Shown piece by piece: positions 52,744-62,212 of a DNA stretch of 64,000 nucleotides (position 1 is its first letter; each line of letters starts with the position of its first letter). A model generated the notes under the pieces. It had not been told where the DNA came from, ran no database searches, and saw only the letters and a list, made by a program, of their open reading frames with translations. Position numbers and translations under genes: made by a program. The DNA comes from an uncultured Erysipelotrichaceae bacterium. Lineage in GTDB: Bacteria; Bacillota_I; Bacilli_A; RFN20; CAG-826. The stretch covers positions 186,001-250,000 of the forward strand of contig OMWW01000003.1 in assembly GCA_900314865.1 (NCBI GenBank), given 5' to 3'.

Positions 52744-54159
52744 ATGAAATATTTATCAGTGCAAGAAATTGCAAAAAAATGGAACATCAATGAAAGAAGA
52801 GTGAGAGTCCTCTTAAAAGAGAAACGTATTGAAGGAGCAATATACGAGAATCATAAGTATTTGATTCCTGAGAACGCTACAAAACCATTAGATAGAAGAG
52901 TAAAAGGACAAAGATGCTTTGAAGACTCTCCTTTGAATAACACAGATTTTGATTTCACTAATTACCGTAAAATCTATCCTAGTGAAGATGGATATTTCGG
53001 CCGCTATGGTGGTAGTTATTTGCCAGATAACTTAAAGAAAGCGATGAAAGAAATCTATGAAGGTTATCTAACAATCGCTAAAAGTGCGAAATTTATTAAC
53101 GAATTAAGATATATCAGAAAACATTATCAAGGTCGTCCTACACCTATATATCACTGCCAAAATTTAAGCAACTATTTTGGTAAGGTTCAAATTTATTTGA
53201 AAAGAGAAGATCTTAACCATGGTGGAGCGCATAAACTTAATAATGCAATGGGGCAAGCTTTACTTGCTAAATATTTGGGTAAAAAGAAGCTTATAGCTGA
53301 AACTGGAGCGGGAAGCCACGGCTCTGCCGTTGCTATGGCAGCAGCCTATTTCGGACTTAAATGCGATATCTATATGGGTGTTGTCGATATTAAAAAGCAA
53401 GCCGCTAACGTGAGTAGAATCAAAGTTTTAGGGGCTAACGTTATTCCTGTTGATGAAGGAAGTGGAACTCTTAAAGAAGCGGTAGATGCTGCCTTTAGAG
53501 CGTATTCTCAAGAATATAAGTCTGCTTTCTATTGCTTAGGTAGTGCGGTTGGTCCTCATCCATATCCATTAATGGTTAGAGATTTCCAAGAAATCATCGG
53601 TAGAGAAGCCAAAGAACAATTCTTGGAATTGACAGGCGAACTTCCTGATATTGTTACTGCTTGTGTTGGTGGAGGAAGTAACGCGATTGGAATGTTTGAA
53701 GCATTCTTAGATGAACCAGTCAACATTGTTGGTGTTGAACCATTAGGAAAAGGTAAGGAAATTGGTAATAACGCTGCTACGATGTGCTTTGGTAAAGAAA
53801 AAGTCTTACATGGGTTCAATTCTTTAGTATTGGAAAACAAAGACGGCACTCCTGCAACTGCGTATAGCATTGCTAGTGGACTTGATTATCCTGGAGTTGG
53901 TCCAGAACACGCTTTCCTTAAGGAAATTGGGAGAGTTAAATATGAAGCAGTAACTGATGACGAAGCTGCGGAAGCATTTTTCTTACTTTCTAGACTAGAA
54001 GGTATTATTCCTGCAATTGAGAGTGCTCATGCTTTGGCCTACGCCATTAAGTGCGCTAAAAATATGAATTCTGGTAGTATTTTGGTAAATCTCAGTGGTC
54101 GTGGAGACAAAGATATGGATTTCATGGTTGAGAAATACCCACACATGTTTTTAAAATAA
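52744..54159 (+). CDS. Tryptophan synthase beta chain with N-terminal helix-turn-helix domain
   Basis: The 471-residue protein has two parts. Residues 1-about 56 are a MerR/excisionase-like DNA-binding module ([20 protein letters not shown] ... [10 protein letters not shown]). Residues about 72-471 are a complete TrpB, which makes tryptophan from serine and indole: PLP lysine in [13 protein letters not shown] (Lys164), catalytic Glu186 in [16 protein letters not shown]-like [19 protein letters not shown] and GGGSNAIG. The usual GAGQHG reads GAGSHG, changing a substrate-carboxylate contact. No trpA or other trp gene is near, so free indole is the likely substrate. The start has a good SD. Confidence 0.9.
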   Translation: MKYLSVQEIAKKWNINERRVRVLLKEKRIEGAIYENHKYLIPENATKPLDRRVKGQRCFEDSPLNNTDFDFTNYRKIYPSEDGYFGRYGGSYLPDNLKKAMKEIYEGYLTIAKSAKFINELRYIRKHYQGRPTPIYHCQNLSNYFGKVQIYLKREDLNHGGAHKLNNAMGQALLAKYLGKKKLIAETGAGSHGSAVAMAAAYFGLKCDIYMGVVDIKKQAANVSRIKVLGANVIPVDEGSGTLKEAVDAAFRAYSQEYKSAFYCLGSAVGPHPYPLMVRDFQEIIGREAKEQFLELTGELPDIVTACVGGGSNAIGMFEAFLDEPVNIVGVEPLGKGKEIGNNAATMCFGKEKVLHGFNSLVLENKDGTPATAYSIASGLDYPGVGPEHAFLKEIGRVKYEAVTDDEAAEAFFLLSRLEGIIPAIESAHALAYAIKCAKNMNSGSILVNLSGRGDKDMDFMVEKYPHMFLK

Positions 54160-54163
54160 AGAC

Positions 54164-54727
54164 ATGAAATTAATTGATCTTAAAAAGATACATCAAGGAA
54201 AATATCTGTCTTATTATGTTGCTACTTATGAAACTGAAAAGGGCAACATTAAAGAATACGAATTCATTTCTAGAGACAGGGATTTATCATTAGATAAATT
54301 TGGACACAATAAACCCGCTGGAGTGGGTCTAGTTGCCTATTCCGAAGACAAAAAGAAAGTCTTGTTAGAATCAGAATTCCGCTTAGCGACTAATAACTGG
54401 GTGTACAACTTCCCAGCCGGTTTAATTGATGAAGGCGAAGATGCTTTAAAAGCTGCTAAAAGAGAATTAGAAGAAGAAACTGGTTTAAAAGTAGTGGACG
54501 TAGAAGCGATATTACCTCCAAGCTTTGCGTCTCAAGGGACAAGTGATGAAATGATGCAAATTGTCATCTGCACTTGTAAAGGTGAGATTCGTAAAAGTTG
54601 CTTCGATGTCGAAGAAATAAATACGAAGTGGTACACCAAAGAAGAAGTGAGAAAATTAATCGAAGATAAAGCCTATATGTCGGTGAGAACGCAGATGTTC
54701 CTCTGGCAGTGGATTAACGAAAAATAA
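54164..54727 (+). CDS. Nudix hydrolase, ADP-ribose pyrophosphatase-like
   Basis: The 187-residue protein has a full Nudix box (GLIDEGEDALKAAKRELEEE followed by TGL, about 86-108) and FPAG before it, with an E-rich C-terminal helix region. It fits the ADP-ribose pyrophosphatase group (NudF-like), which splits ADP-ribose to AMP and ribose 5-phosphate. It starts 4 bases after the TrpB-like gene, so they are co-transcribed. Exact substrate is inferred. Confidence 0.87.
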   Translation: MKLIDLKKIHQGKYLSYYVATYETEKGNIKEYEFISRDRDLSLDKFGHNKPAGVGLVAYSEDKKKVLLESEFRLATNNWVYNFPAGLIDEGEDALKAAKRELEEETGLKVVDVEAILPPSFASQGTSDEMMQIVICTCKGEIRKSCFDVEEINTKWYTKEEVRKLIEDKAYMSVRTQMFLWQWINEK

Positions 54728-54750
54728 AAAAGGACTTAATGTCCTTTTTT
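54728..54750. terminator. Bidirectional intrinsic terminator overlapping a stop codon
   Basis: An 8-bp stem (AAAAGGAC with GTCCTTTT, loop TTAAT) with T runs on both strands. The stop codon of the minus-strand methyltransferase gene lies in the loop and its last codons form one arm. Confidence 0.85.
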
Positions 54751-55311
54751 GATTGCGATAATCTTGTAAAGATTATCAGTTTCGTATAATTCAATTGGTT
54801 TGAAATATTTTAAGAATGGTTTAACCTCTTCTGTTGGCTCTTTTAATAACCTTGATACTTTGCCAGCGTTTCTTTTGTGGTGCTCATTTAGTGTTGGTCG
54901 ACCAATGTCGTGGATAATCGCGAGTATTCCATCTTCATTTAAGAGTTCATTAGCCTTTTCTACAAACCCGTCAACATCCATGAAATGAGGGTAGGCGTCA
55001 AAACAGACAATCGCGTCAAAGCGATATCCATGGAAGTTATAGAAATCGTCATTAATAAAAATGATGTTTGGATTGTTAACGCTCTTATAAGCGCACTCTA
55101 TCATCTTTGATGATATATCTAAGGCAACAACTCTGCCTTTAGATTTTTTATATAGCTTTTCAGAGATGATTCCTTTTCCACAACCAAGATCTAAGATAAC
55201 GGAATTTTCATGTAGCATTAAAGAATCAATCAGTTCATCAATAACTTTGGAATCGTTATGGACGTAATTGATAGCGATATTATCAAAGAATTCTTTAATG
55301 TTTTCGTTCAT
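54736..55311 (-). CDS. Class I SAM-dependent methyltransferase linked to a metal/cofactor importer
   Basis: The 191-residue protein has the SAM-binding motif ILDLGCGKG (about 39-47), ALDISSKMIE, IIFINDDFYNF and FDAIVCFDAYPHF, the layout of small-molecule methyltransferases of the UbiE/Methyltransf_11 kind. Substrate is unknown. Its ATG follows the stop of the binding-protein gene directly (TAAATG), so it is the fourth gene of the FecCD-type import operon. This suggests it modifies the imported ligand or a related molecule. Confidence 0.82.
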   Translation of the reverse strand: MNENIKEFFDNIAINYVHNDSKVIDELIDSLMLHENSVILDLGCGKGIISEKLYKKSKGRVVALDISSKMIECAYKSVNNPNIIFINDDFYNFHGYRFDAIVCFDAYPHFMDVDGFVEKANELLNEDGILAIIHDIGRPTLNEHHKRNAGKVSRLLKEPTEEVKPFLKYFKPIELYETDNLYKIIAIKKGH

Positions 55312-56460
55312 TTATTTCGCTAATTCGTCTAAATCTAACTTGGTGTATCCACCAAAAGCGTCATCTCTAGAAGATAATTCATTATACATTTTTTTAGAGA
55401 CAAAGTTCTCTAAGATTTCATTATATTTATCTTCAATATTCATGTTTTTGAAAAGCTCATCTTCTTTATGAGCAATACTTGCAACATAGTAAGTGGACAT
55501 GAGTTGTACTTCAAGATTGGTGTAATAGGCATTATATGGCATTAAGCAATATACTTCTCCATTACTAATTGCTTCTAAAGAAGTGTAGTTATCTTTATTT
55601 GCTTTATAGTCGGCGATGAAGTTATTAATTCCAGCGGAATCCACAAAGATTTTGTCTGGATTACCGGCGATTAATGCTTCACTTGTAATAGTGGCTTGAG
55701 TGTTACTCACTAAATCGCTTAAACCATCGACAAAGGAACTAACTTTTGCGTATTTGAAAACAGGGAAATCTTTATATGTTCCATATAGACTTGTCTTACC
55801 CCAGTTTCCAATACATCCTGCGTAATAATTCTCGTTTGAGACAGTCAAATTAGCGAGTAAATTCTTTTGACTATTAATATAATTAATAAGTTTATTAGTT
55901 TTATCGGATCTATTGAATACTTTTCCTAACAATCTAAAGCTATTAAGAGTGGTTTCGTCAAACACTCCATCTGTTCCTTGAGAAAGGGAGATGACTGGGC
56001 ACTCTAACTTTTCAACCATATCAGCGTTAAATGTTTTACTTGGACTATAGAAAGAGACGACGATATCTGGTTCAAGAAGCATTAATTTTTCCATGGTTGG
56101 TTCTTGGTTAGCTGGACCGCCTTTTCCAGTACTTTCTAAAGTGGAGAATTTCTCTTTATTGGCATCATAATATGGTCTAATGGCTTGACCTACACCAAAG
56201 GTGGTCGCGCTATCGATATCTTCAACAGCAATTAACTTATTTAAATCACCGATGTAGGAGTAGTATCTTAACGCTCCTGCTCCTAAACAGACGACTCTCT
56301 TGTAGTCTTTGACACTAGAAGCGATATTACTAATATCTTCAATAGTGTAAATCCTATTTTCTAAGGAACCAGGTTCGGCTGGTGTTTCGTTTGACCCACA
56401 TCCACCTAATAACGGGATGAGAGCGGCTAAGAATAAAAGCTTACTTTTCATAATGTACAT
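55312..56460 (-). CDS. FecCD-type ABC transporter substrate-binding lipoprotein
   Basis: The 382-residue protein has a lipoprotein signal (AALIPLLGGC, then GSNETPAEPG) and a TroA/BtuF-like two-lobe fold: YKRVVCLGAGALRYYSYIG, MLLEPDIVVSFYSP and IFVDSAGINNF. Such proteins bind iron-siderophores, heme or cobalamin; the ligand cannot be read from sequence. I kept the start at 56460, since AAAGG lies 6 bases before that ATG; a second ATG at 56451 is possible. It overlaps the ATPase gene by 20 bases or fewer. Confidence 0.87.
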   Translation of the reverse strand: MYIMKSKLLFLAALIPLLGGCGSNETPAEPGSLENRIYTIEDISNIASSVKDYKRVVCLGAGALRYYSYIGDLNKLIAVEDIDSATTFGVGQAIRPYYDANKEKFSTLESTGKGGPANQEPTMEKLMLLEPDIVVSFYSPSKTFNADMVEKLECPVISLSQGTDGVFDETTLNSFRLLGKVFNRSDKTNKLINYINSQKNLLANLTVSNENYYAGCIGNWGKTSLYGTYKDFPVFKYAKVSSFVDGLSDLVSNTQATITSEALIAGNPDKIFVDSAGINNFIADYKANKDNYTSLEAISNGEVYCLMPYNAYYTNLEVQLMSTYYVASIAHKEDELFKNMNIEDKYNEILENFVSKKMYNELSSRDDAFGGYTKLDLDELAK

Positions 56461-57196
56461 AAATTTCCTTTTTATCCTGGATAATTTTCATCTTAATGCC
56501 GTAAACATCTTTTAATAAGGAAGCGTCTATTTCTTCTTTTGTGCAAGTTTTATAGACCTTTCCATCCTTTAAAAAGATAAATCTATCACCAATTTCTAAT
56601 GCCTGATTGATATCGTGCATCGAAATTAAAGCACTTTTTTGTTTTTTGCTAACTTGATACTTAATCATATTGAGTATCTCAACCTGGGATTTAATATCTA
56701 GATTGCTGGTTGGTTCGTCAAAGACGATGGTTTTGGCGTCTTGGACTAAACTTGTCGCTATTGCGACCTTTTGTCTTTCTCCTCCAGATATCTCGTTAGT
56801 GTTACTAAATCTAATCTCTTCTAGAGAGAGCTCTTTAATAATGTCGTCCACTAAGATTTTATCTTCTTTACTTGGGTAGATTTTGTAAAATGGTAGTCTA
56901 CCTAATAGAATCGTTTCTTCCACAGTTAAATCGGTTTTGGAAATTGATTGAGCGACATATGCAAAAGACTTGGCTTTCTCGCTTGTTGAAAGCTTATTAT
57001 GAGGAATGCTATCCACTAAGATTGAACCTTCTTTAACTTTGTTAAATCCGAGTAAACAATTAATGATTGTGGATTTACCAACTCCATTAGGACCAAGAAG
57101 GATAGTAACCTTGTTATCTAAAATATCAAATGATACGTCATCTAATACTTTTTTGCTTTTGTGATATGAAAAAGATAAGTTTTTAATCTCAACCAT
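56441..57196 (-). CDS. FecE/BtuD-type ABC transporter ATPase
   Basis: The 251-residue protein powers the importer. It has Walker A LLGPNGVGKST (about 33-43), the signature SGGERQKVAIA, Walker B TIVFDEPTSNLD and the switch His in SMHDIN. I chose ATG 57196 (MVEIKNLSF), which is the family start and follows GGAAGAGG; the frame extends 23 codons upstream into the permease gene. It overlaps the permease by 8 bases. Confidence 0.93.
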   Translation of the reverse strand: MVEIKNLSFSYHKSKKVLDDVSFDILDNKVTILLGPNGVGKSTIINCLLGFNKVKEGSILVDSIPHNKLSTSEKAKSFAYVAQSISKTDLTVEETILLGRLPFYKIYPSKEDKILVDDIIKELSLEEIRFSNTNEISGGERQKVAIATSLVQDAKTIVFDEPTSNLDIKSQVEILNMIKYQVSKKQKSALISMHDINQALEIGDRFIFLKDGKVYKTCTKEEIDASLLKDVYGIKMKIIQDKKEIYVHYEK

Positions 57197-58256
57197 TTTT
57201 CTTACCTCTTCCAAATAAAAGGATGACGATGAATATTGGAGCGCCAATAATCGCAGTAATTGCACCTACAGGTAAGGCAAATCCATCAAGAACTGTTCTT
57301 GCTAATAAGTCACAAATAAGCAACATAATTGCACCTAGTAGTGCAGAGGTTGGTAAAAGGAATTTATGATCATTACCAACAAGTTTTCTACATACTTGAG
57401 GAATAACTAAGCCAATAAAACCAATGATACCCACTAAAGAGACGACGACCGCAGTAAGAAGTGACGCTAACAAAAGAGAAATGAATCTAAATATATTTAG
57501 ATTGATACCTAAAGTAGCGGCAGTGTCTTCTCCTAATAGCAAGGCGTTATATCGATAAGAGAAAACCATGAAGAATGTTAAGGCAACAGCAACTACGACA
57601 AAGAGAATCAATACTTCTTTATAGTTGCTGATTCTTTCTAAACTACCAAAGGACCAATAAACTGCACTTGCTAATTGAGTATCACTAGCAAAATATTGAA
57701 TTAAAGTAGTGACTCCAGTAGCAAACATTCCAAAGATAACACCAATTAATACAGTTGTAGCAGCGTTAAACTTATTTATCCTCGCTAATCCTAATACGAG
57801 TAGAGTGGAGGCTAAAGCAAAGACAAACGCCATAGCACTTACAAAGTAAGGATTGCTTACAAAGACGTTGCCTCCGTTAGCAGCGATAACTCCACCTCCT
57901 AAGATGATAATGGCAATATTAGCACCTAAAACTGCAGAGTTACTGACACCTAAAGTGGTAGGAGAGGCCATCACGTTATTAGACACTGTTTGCATGATGA
58001 CACCGCTTATTGATAAAGCAATTCCTATTAAAACAGCGCCTAAAACATGAGGGAGTCTCACTTTTTGCATAATATTGATGTACGACTTACTTCCGTTACC
58101 AAAAAGAGCTTTTAATCCATCAACAAATCCGATTTTAGCAGGACCGATAAAAGTAGAAGCAATCATTAGAATGATTAATGCCACTAAAAAAGAAGTTAAA
58201 ACGATAATTCTTTTACTTCTTAGTGATAATTTCTTTTTTGGTAAAGAAGCTTCCAT
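57189..58256 (-). CDS. FecCD-family ABC transporter permease
   Basis: The 355-residue protein has about ten membrane helices and FecCD motifs: VRLPHVLGAVLIGIALSISG (about 67-86), a long ATLGV-like turn, and GLVIPQVCRKLVGND facing the ATPase. It forms the channel as a homodimer, since only one permease gene is present. The start could be ATG 58256 or GTG 58259. A TAATAT box (58265-58270, minus strand) is 8 bases before the ATG with no SD, so the message may be leaderless. It heads the operon and is divergent from the TetR gene. Confidence 0.9.
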   Translation of the reverse strand: MEASLPKKKLSLRSKRIIVLTSFLVALIILMIASTFIGPAKIGFVDGLKALFGNGSKSYINIMQKVRLPHVLGAVLIGIALSISGVIMQTVSNNVMASPTTLGVSNSAVLGANIAIIILGGGVIAANGGNVFVSNPYFVSAMAFVFALASTLLVLGLARINKFNAATTVLIGVIFGMFATGVTTLIQYFASDTQLASAVYWSFGSLERISNYKEVLILFVVVAVALTFFMVFSYRYNALLLGEDTAATLGINLNIFRFISLLLASLLTAVVVSLVGIIGFIGLVIPQVCRKLVGNDHKFLLPTSALLGAIMLLICDLLARTVLDGFALPVGAITAIIGAPIFIVILLFGRGKKNG

Positions 58257-58330
58257 CACTATGTATATTAATTAATAAAAAATATTAAGGATATAAAAAA
58301 AGAAACAAAAATAGTATAATGTGTTCGATT

Positions 58331-58891
58331 ATGAGATACAAGAGTTCAGAAACAAGTGCTTTAGAAAAGATTGATAGAGCCCTAGAAGAATTACTACAAA
58401 AGAAAAATTATAGCGATATCACTTGTAGTGACATCATCAAAGAAAGTGGTGTGTCACGTTCAACGTTTTATCTTTATTTCAAAAACAAAGATCAAGTAGT
58501 GACACATCTTTGCGACAACATCTTTAATCATGTCTTTTCTAGTAATCTTTCTAAAGAAAAACATCATGATTTCTCTAGCGCTAAAGAGGATGATTTGAAA
58601 CACCTCATCACTCATTCGTATTGTCATTTTCTTGAAGATAAAGAATTAATTCTTTCCATTTTAAATAGTGGGGCTTCTTCTATTTTTCTTCAACAATTAC
58701 GTAGAAGAATTAAACCATTAGTGACCGCTTTAGTGGAACAAAAGATAATTGGAAACAATGATGTTCCTTTAGATATCAAAGTTCATCAATATATCAATGG
58801 ATATACCGCTCTTTTACAATATTATTTACGACATGCGGAATCAGAACTTCCTGAGACGATGAGCGAATATTATTTTAAAATGACAAAATAA
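58331..58891 (+). CDS. TetR-family transcriptional regulator
   Basis: The 186-residue protein has an N-terminal TetR HTH (about 8-55: IDRALEELLQKKNYSDITCS, SGVSRSTFYLYFKNKDQV) and an all-helical ligand domain. The DivIVA-like FYLYFKNKDQV segment is typical. I chose ATG 58331, because the ATG at 58319 lies inside the -10 box TATAAT (58315-58320). It is divergent from the FecCD importer operon with a 74-base shared gap, so it probably controls that operon; no clear operator palindrome stands out beyond an AT-only one. Confidence 0.85.
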   Translation: MRYKSSETSALEKIDRALEELLQKKNYSDITCSDIIKESGVSRSTFYLYFKNKDQVVTHLCDNIFNHVFSSNLSKEKHHDFSSAKEDDLKHLITHSYCHFLEDKELILSILNSGASSIFLQQLRRRIKPLVTALVEQKIIGNNDVPLDIKVHQYINGYTALLQYYLRHAESELPETMSEYYFKMTK

Positions 58892-58963
58892 TAAAAATTT
58901 TTATTTAAATAAAATAGTAAAACCTTTATCATTGTAGCAATGAGTTTCAAGGGGGAGACTTAT

Positions 58964-60172
58964 ATGCAAGATATTTTAGATTTAATTCAAAAAGAACAAG
59001 ACCGTCAAAATAAAGGTATCGAACTTATCGCTAGTGAAAACTATGCATCTAAAGATGTAAGAAAAGTAACCGGCTCTATTTTAACTAATAAATATGCGGA
59101 AGGATATCCAGGAAGAAGATATTACGGAGGCTGTGAATTCGTTGATGAAATCGAAAGAATCGCCATTAAAGAAGCTTGCGATTTATTCGAATGTAAGTTT
59201 GCTAACGTACAACCACATTCTGGTAGCCAAGCTAACGCTGCTGCCTATCGTGCCTTAATGCCAAATGGAGGAAAAGTTCTTTCTTTAGTTTTAAATGATG
59301 GTGGACATCTTACTCATGGATCCCCAGTAAGCTTCTCCTCTAACTTCTATACATTTATCCATTATCCTTTGGATAAAGATGGAAGGTTAAACTATGAATC
59401 TATCAAAGAAATTGCTCTTCAAGAAAAACCAGATGTCATCTTAAGTGGTTATAGTGCTTTCCCTTATGAAATTGATTTTAAGAAGATTAGAGAAATCTGT
59501 GATGAAGTAGGTTGCTTGATGATGGTGGATATGGCCCATATTGCTGGACTTGTTGCAGCTAAAAAGCATATCTCACCAATTCCTTACGCTGACATCGTGA
59601 CTAGCACAACCCATAAAACTTTGAGAGGTCCTAGAGGTGGATTAATTCTCACTAATAGCCCAGAACTTATTAAAAAGATTAATAGTGCGGTCTTCCCATT
59701 TTATCAAGGTGGACCACTTGAACATGTTGTAGCTGCTAAAGCAGTGTGTTTCAAAGAAGCGCATACAAATAGCTTTGTGAAATATGTCGAATCCTTAATG
59801 GAAAACACCAAGATTTGTTCTAAAACTCTTAGAGATTTAGGAGCGATTGCAACTGATACCGAAAATCATTTATTCCTGCTTAACACCTTAGATTCATTTG
59901 GAATAACTGGCTTAGAAGCACAAAAGAAATTAGAAGAAATAGGTGTGACCACTAATAAGAACATGATTCCAGGAGATAAACTTACTCCAAAAGAAACTAG
60001 TGGACTTCGTATTGGCTTTGCGGCTGTAACTACTAGAGGCTGCACCAAAGAAGATGCAGCGGAAATCGCTAAGCTAATATTCAATTATTTATCAAATAAG
60101 ATTAATAAAGAAGAAGCATCTAGCAAAGTAAAAGAACTCACATCTAAGTGGAAACTTATTGAAAACATTTAA
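58964..60172 (+). CDS. glyA: Serine hydroxymethyltransferase
   Basis: GlyA converts serine and tetrahydrofolate to glycine and methylene-THF, feeding one-carbon metabolism. The 402-residue protein has IELIASENYAS, NVQPHSGSQANAAAY, DMAHIAGLVA and the PLP lysine in TTHKTLRGPRGG (near 218). I chose ATG 58964, which follows the SD AAGGGGGAG; an in-frame ATG at 58940 would put the SD in the gene. A small TCATTG/CAATGA hairpin (58929-58943) lies upstream. No glycine or THF riboswitch fits in the 72-base gap. Confidence 0.97.
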   Translation: MQDILDLIQKEQDRQNKGIELIASENYASKDVRKVTGSILTNKYAEGYPGRRYYGGCEFVDEIERIAIKEACDLFECKFANVQPHSGSQANAAAYRALMPNGGKVLSLVLNDGGHLTHGSPVSFSSNFYTFIHYPLDKDGRLNYESIKEIALQEKPDVILSGYSAFPYEIDFKKIREICDEVGCLMMVDMAHIAGLVAAKKHISPIPYADIVTSTTHKTLRGPRGGLILTNSPELIKKINSAVFPFYQGGPLEHVVAAKAVCFKEAHTNSFVKYVESLMENTKICSKTLRDLGAIATDTENHLFLLNTLDSFGITGLEAQKKLEEIGVTTNKNMIPGDKLTPKETSGLRIGFAAVTTRGCTKEDAAEIAKLIFNYLSNKINKEEASSKVKELTSKWKLIENI

Positions 60173-60174
60173 AA

Positions 60175-60199
60175 AGAAGACCCGTTAGGGTCTTTTTAA
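60175..60199. terminator. Bidirectional intrinsic terminator
   Basis: A perfect 7-bp stem (AAGACCC with GGGTCTT, loop GTTA) followed by T on the plus strand lies between convergent glyA and the hydrolase gene. Confidence 0.8.
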
Positions 60200-61125
60200 T
60201 TTTCTTCTATAAATTCTTTTACGATTCTCTTATATCGATCTTCATCAATGATATAACTGATACCGTGTTCTGCTTTAGGGAATAGTTCATATCTAACTTT
60301 ATCAGGACAAGCATCATATAATCTTTTGGAGAATGTGTATGGCACCAAGGTATCTGCCTCACCATGAATAATCAAGAATTTTGCTTTTGACGCTTTGACA
60401 TGTGGAAGGGCATCTTCTTTAGCTAAACTAACATGAGAAAATATTAGTGAAGCAAAATTTCCAATTGGGAAAAAGATTTTTGGATTCATTCCGTGAATCT
60501 TTAAAGTATTACAAATTATTTCCTTGGTGGTGGAATATGGACAGTCAGCGATAACTAGATCTCCTTCTTTTAATTCATCAGAAGCGAATAAGACAGAAGC
60601 TCCACCCATAGAAATGCCAATTAATACGATTTTAATATCGTTTCCAAAGGTTTTATACGCAAAGTCGATCCAACTCTTGGTGTCTCTTTTTTCTTTGATT
60701 CCAAAGGTTATTTGATGGCCTTCAGATAACATATGTCCTCTTTGATCCGCTAAGATGACGTTATAGCCAGAATCAATCATTAGTTTTGCTCCACCGGAAA
60801 AGTCGCGATTCGCGGTTCCTTTATATCCGTGCATCATAATGCACACTGTTTTACTTTTTGTGTTTCTATATAACTTAGCGTGTAATTTTTTCTTGTCATA
60901 ACTCATAGTCCAAACATCTTCATAACTAACAGCAGAGAGGCTATCAATTAAAGAAAAGACACGTTCTTTTGATGCGAAACGTAAAGTGTTAGAGGTTAAG
61001 GAGTGATCGTTATTTTGCCCTTTCACTGGTGAGTAGAAGTTTGTTTGGTTTACATAAAGTAATGTTAAAAAGAGTAGTAATAACAATCCACCAATAATTC
61101 CTATAACAATATATAAAGCAAGCAT
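60196..61125 (-). CDS. Membrane-anchored alpha/beta hydrolase
   Basis: The 309-residue protein has one N-terminal membrane helix (about 2-25, VIGIIGGLLLLLFLTLLYV), then an alpha/beta hydrolase domain. HGYKG supplies the oxyanion region, GISMGGAS carries the nucleophilic Ser, GEADTLVP the acid and AEHGISY the His. It belongs to the BAAT/PGAP-like lysophospholipase-esterase group (COG1073). The topology puts the domain outside if the N-terminus is inside. Substrate is unknown. No clear SD precedes the ATG. Confidence 0.82.
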   Translation of the reverse strand: MLALYIVIGIIGGLLLLLFLTLLYVNQTNFYSPVKGQNNDHSLTSNTLRFASKERVFSLIDSLSAVSYEDVWTMSYDKKKLHAKLYRNTKSKTVCIMMHGYKGTANRDFSGGAKLMIDSGYNVILADQRGHMLSEGHQITFGIKEKRDTKSWIDFAYKTFGNDIKIVLIGISMGGASVLFASDELKEGDLVIADCPYSTTKEIICNTLKIHGMNPKIFFPIGNFASLIFSHVSLAKEDALPHVKASKAKFLIIHGEADTLVPYTFSKRLYDACPDKVRYELFPKAEHGISYIIDEDRYKRIVKEFIEEN

Positions 61126-61198
61126 GATTATATTTTAATGAATCAATAAGAAAATAAAAATATTTTATTTGTTTATAAGTTCTACTATAATCATTCAC

Positions 61199-62206
61199 AT
61201 GAAAAAAGATATCTACGAGATTGAATATAGTTCGGTACTTGATGTATATCAAACACAAAAAGCAATCAAATTTGTTAAAGATACATTCCAAAAATTATTA
61301 GCAAAGAAGCTTGATCTATTAAGAGTGACCGCTCCTTTATTTGTGAGTACAACTTCAGGATTGAATGATGGTTTAAGTGGTATTGAAAAACCTATTGGTT
61401 TTAATATTGCTGATATTGACGAAGATGTAGAAATCGTTCATTCTTTAGCGAAATGGAAACGTATGGCGTTATCTAAATACGATATCTATCTCCATAAAGG
61501 TATCTACACCGATATGAATGCGATTAGAAAAGATGAACACACTGATTTCATCCATTCTATTTATGTTGACCAATGGGATTGGGAAAAACATATCGAAGAA
61601 AAAGATCGTACTTATGGATATTTAAAAAAGACAGTGAAGAAGATTTATTCATGCATTTATAAATTGTCACTTGAAGTTAGTAAAAAGTATCCATCCTTAC
61701 ATAACGACTTACCAAAAGATATAGTCTTCGTATCCACTAAAGAGCTAGAGAGGAAATACCCAAATCTCACTAGAAAAGAAAGAGAAGATATGGCGTGTCG
61801 TGAATATAAAGCTGTTTTCTTATATCAAATCGGTGAAAACCTTAAAGATGGTAAGCCTCACGATAGTAGAGCGGCCGACTACGATGATTGGAAACTCAAT
61901 GGTGATATCTTAGTTTATTACCCACTTTATGATATGGCCTTAGAACTATCGAGTATGGGTATAAGAGTGAATAAAGATCGACTCGTTAAACAACTCAAAA
62001 CTAAAGGTGAAGAATATAAATTAGATAATAGTTATTGCGAAGCAATATTAAATGATGAATTGCCTCTTTCTATCGGAGGAGGGATTGGACAATCACGTTT
62101 ATGTATGTTCATGCTTAAAAAAGCACATATTGGTGAGGTCCAAGTATCAAATTGGAATAAAGATGATGTTAGTAAACTTGCTAAACACAACATCTATCTT
62201 TTGTAG
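61199..62206 (+). CDS. asnA: Aspartate-ammonia ligase (AsnA)
   Basis: AsnA makes asparagine from aspartate, ammonia and ATP; it resembles class II tRNA synthetases. The 335-residue protein has LRVTAPLFVSTTSGLNDGLS, KWKRMAL, YVDQWDWEK and SIGGGIGQSRLCMFMLKKAHIGEVQ. Length matches E. coli AsnA (330). I chose ATG 61199, since a TATAAT (61186-61191) ends 7 bases before it; the in-frame TTG at 61169 lies upstream of that box. No SD is present, so the message is probably leaderless. Confidence 0.96.
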   Translation: MKKDIYEIEYSSVLDVYQTQKAIKFVKDTFQKLLAKKLDLLRVTAPLFVSTTSGLNDGLSGIEKPIGFNIADIDEDVEIVHSLAKWKRMALSKYDIYLHKGIYTDMNAIRKDEHTDFIHSIYVDQWDWEKHIEEKDRTYGYLKKTVKKIYSCIYKLSLEVSKKYPSLHNDLPKDIVFVSTKELERKYPNLTRKEREDMACREYKAVFLYQIGENLKDGKPHDSRAADYDDWKLNGDILVYYPLYDMALELSSMGIRVNKDRLVKQLKTKGEEYKLDNSYCEAILNDELPLSIGGGIGQSRLCMFMLKKAHIGEVQVSNWNKDDVSKLAKHNIYLL

Positions 62207-62212
62207 GTAAAT

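Noticed and set aside
58266-58277. Palindrome TATTAATTAATA as a TetR operator
   Set aside because: It is made only of A and T in a very AT-rich gap and overlaps the -10 box of the permease gene; chance is a sufficient explanation.
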